DNA of 5,081 nucleotides from Ruminococcus sp. Lineage in GTDB: Bacteria; Bacillota; Clostridia; Oscillospirales; Ruminococcaceae. The stretch is taken from assembly GCA_003446315.1 (NCBI GenBank), contig DMBA01000303.1, positions 1 through 5,081 on the forward strand, in the 5' to 3' direction. The first letter of the stretch is position 1. Every line of letters starts with the position of its first letter. Position numbers and translations under genes: made by a program. This document shows, in pieces, positions 4,660 to 5,081 of the stretch. A model generated the notes under the pieces. The model was not told where the DNA came from and did not search any database. It worked only from the letters and a program-made list of their open reading frames with translations.

Positions 4660-5081
4660 TATCGTGTGCTCCCTTCCCGCTGGCGGTGCAGCATCACCCA
4701 TATCACGACCGGTGCACCAAACACCGCAGTCACTGTGCTGACACTCAATTCCGTCGGTGCAAATGCCGTTCTTGCGATTAAATCACATCCCATGCAGAAT
4801 ACACCGCCCCCAATCATACATGCCGGTATCAGGATCATTGGTTTCGCTGTGCCGAATAACGATTTCATTAAATGCGGAACTGCTATGCCGACAAATGATA
4901 CAGGCCCTGCAAATGCGGTCACGCAGGCAGATAGCAAACTCGAAAGCAATACCAGCATAAAACGGAAAAATCGTATATTTACGCCGAGATTTCTTGCATA
5001 TTGTTCCCCGAGCTGATAGGCGGAGATCGGCTTTGACATCAGAAATGCACCTGCCAATGCAGCCGTGCAAAGAATCAGCAT
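4659..5081 (-). CDS. FecCD-family importer permease (C-terminal part; N-terminus outside window)
   Basis: Membrane permease of the FecCD/BtuC family, which forms the channel of iron-siderophore, heme or cobalamin importers. The 140 residues present are the C-terminal part of a protein usually about 330 long; the frame runs off the right edge, and the Met at 5081 is internal. Family landmarks are LGEQYARNLGVN (24-35), AGPVSFVGIAVPHLMK (58-73), a GxxF-rich membrane segment, DLIARTAFAPTELSVS (100-115) and GAPVVIWVML (122-131). The conserved ELPVG appears as ELSVS, a conservative divergence seen only in this sequence. About four membrane segments are visible. It shares one base with the downstream ATPase gene, which implies translational coupling and a common complex. 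The substrate-binding protein is not in the window, nor is the operon promoter. Confidence 0.93.
   Translation of the reverse strand: MLILCTAALAGAFLMSKPISAYQLGEQYARNLGVNIRFFRFMLVLLSSLLSACVTAFAGPVSFVGIAVPHLMKSLFGTAKPMILIPACMIGGGVFCMGCDLIARTAFAPTELSVSTVTAVFGAPVVIWVMLHRQREGSTR

Overview
The window looks like chromosomal DNA from a low-to-mid GC member of the Bacillota, most likely a gut clostridium of the Ruminococcus/Oscillospiraceae type. This rests on the G-rich Shine-Dalgarno sequences, the textbook sigma-A promoter, AT-rich intergenic DNA around more balanced coding DNA, and the gene families present. The genus is inference only. No RNA gene, CRISPR array, insertion sequence or attachment site was seen.

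Layout. (1) Positions 1-488, minus strand: the N-terminal 162 residues of an ABC-2-type exporter ATPase, running off the left edge. (2) Positions 489-834: a divergent promoter region of about 340 bases. It has a perfect TTGACA-17-TATAAT promoter for the minus-strand ATPase and an extended -10 promoter for the plus-strand genes. (3) Positions 835-3037, plus strand: a two-gene unit. The first gene is a divergent cytidine-deaminase-fold protein with a long acidic/proline-rich extension and a lysine-rich tail. The second is a two-pass membrane sensor with a Cache-like extracellular domain and a degenerate GGDEF domain (GSDEF, first metal Asp replaced by Asn). (4) Positions 3038-3441: about 400 bases without a recognisable gene. 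It holds two plus-strand terminators, a short open frame between them that may be a gene remnant, and a terminator for the opposing operon. (5) Positions 3442-5081, minus strand: the 3' end of an iron-siderophore/heme/cobalamin-type (FecCD/FecE) importer operon. It consists of a permease (partial, running off the right edge) and, overlapping it by one base (TAATG), an ATPase with an extra C-terminal glycine-rich Rossmann-like domain.

How the genes work together. The two flanking systems are transporters: an exporter ATPase at the left and a metal-chelate importer at the right. The central deaminase-sensor pair is the least ordinary part. An intracellular zinc-deaminase-like protein with a possible membrane-binding tail is encoded with a membrane sensor whose cyclase-type output domain has probably lost catalysis. 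They could form a membrane signalling module, but that is inference from co-orientation, the 70-base spacing and the protein features; the sequence does not show an interaction.
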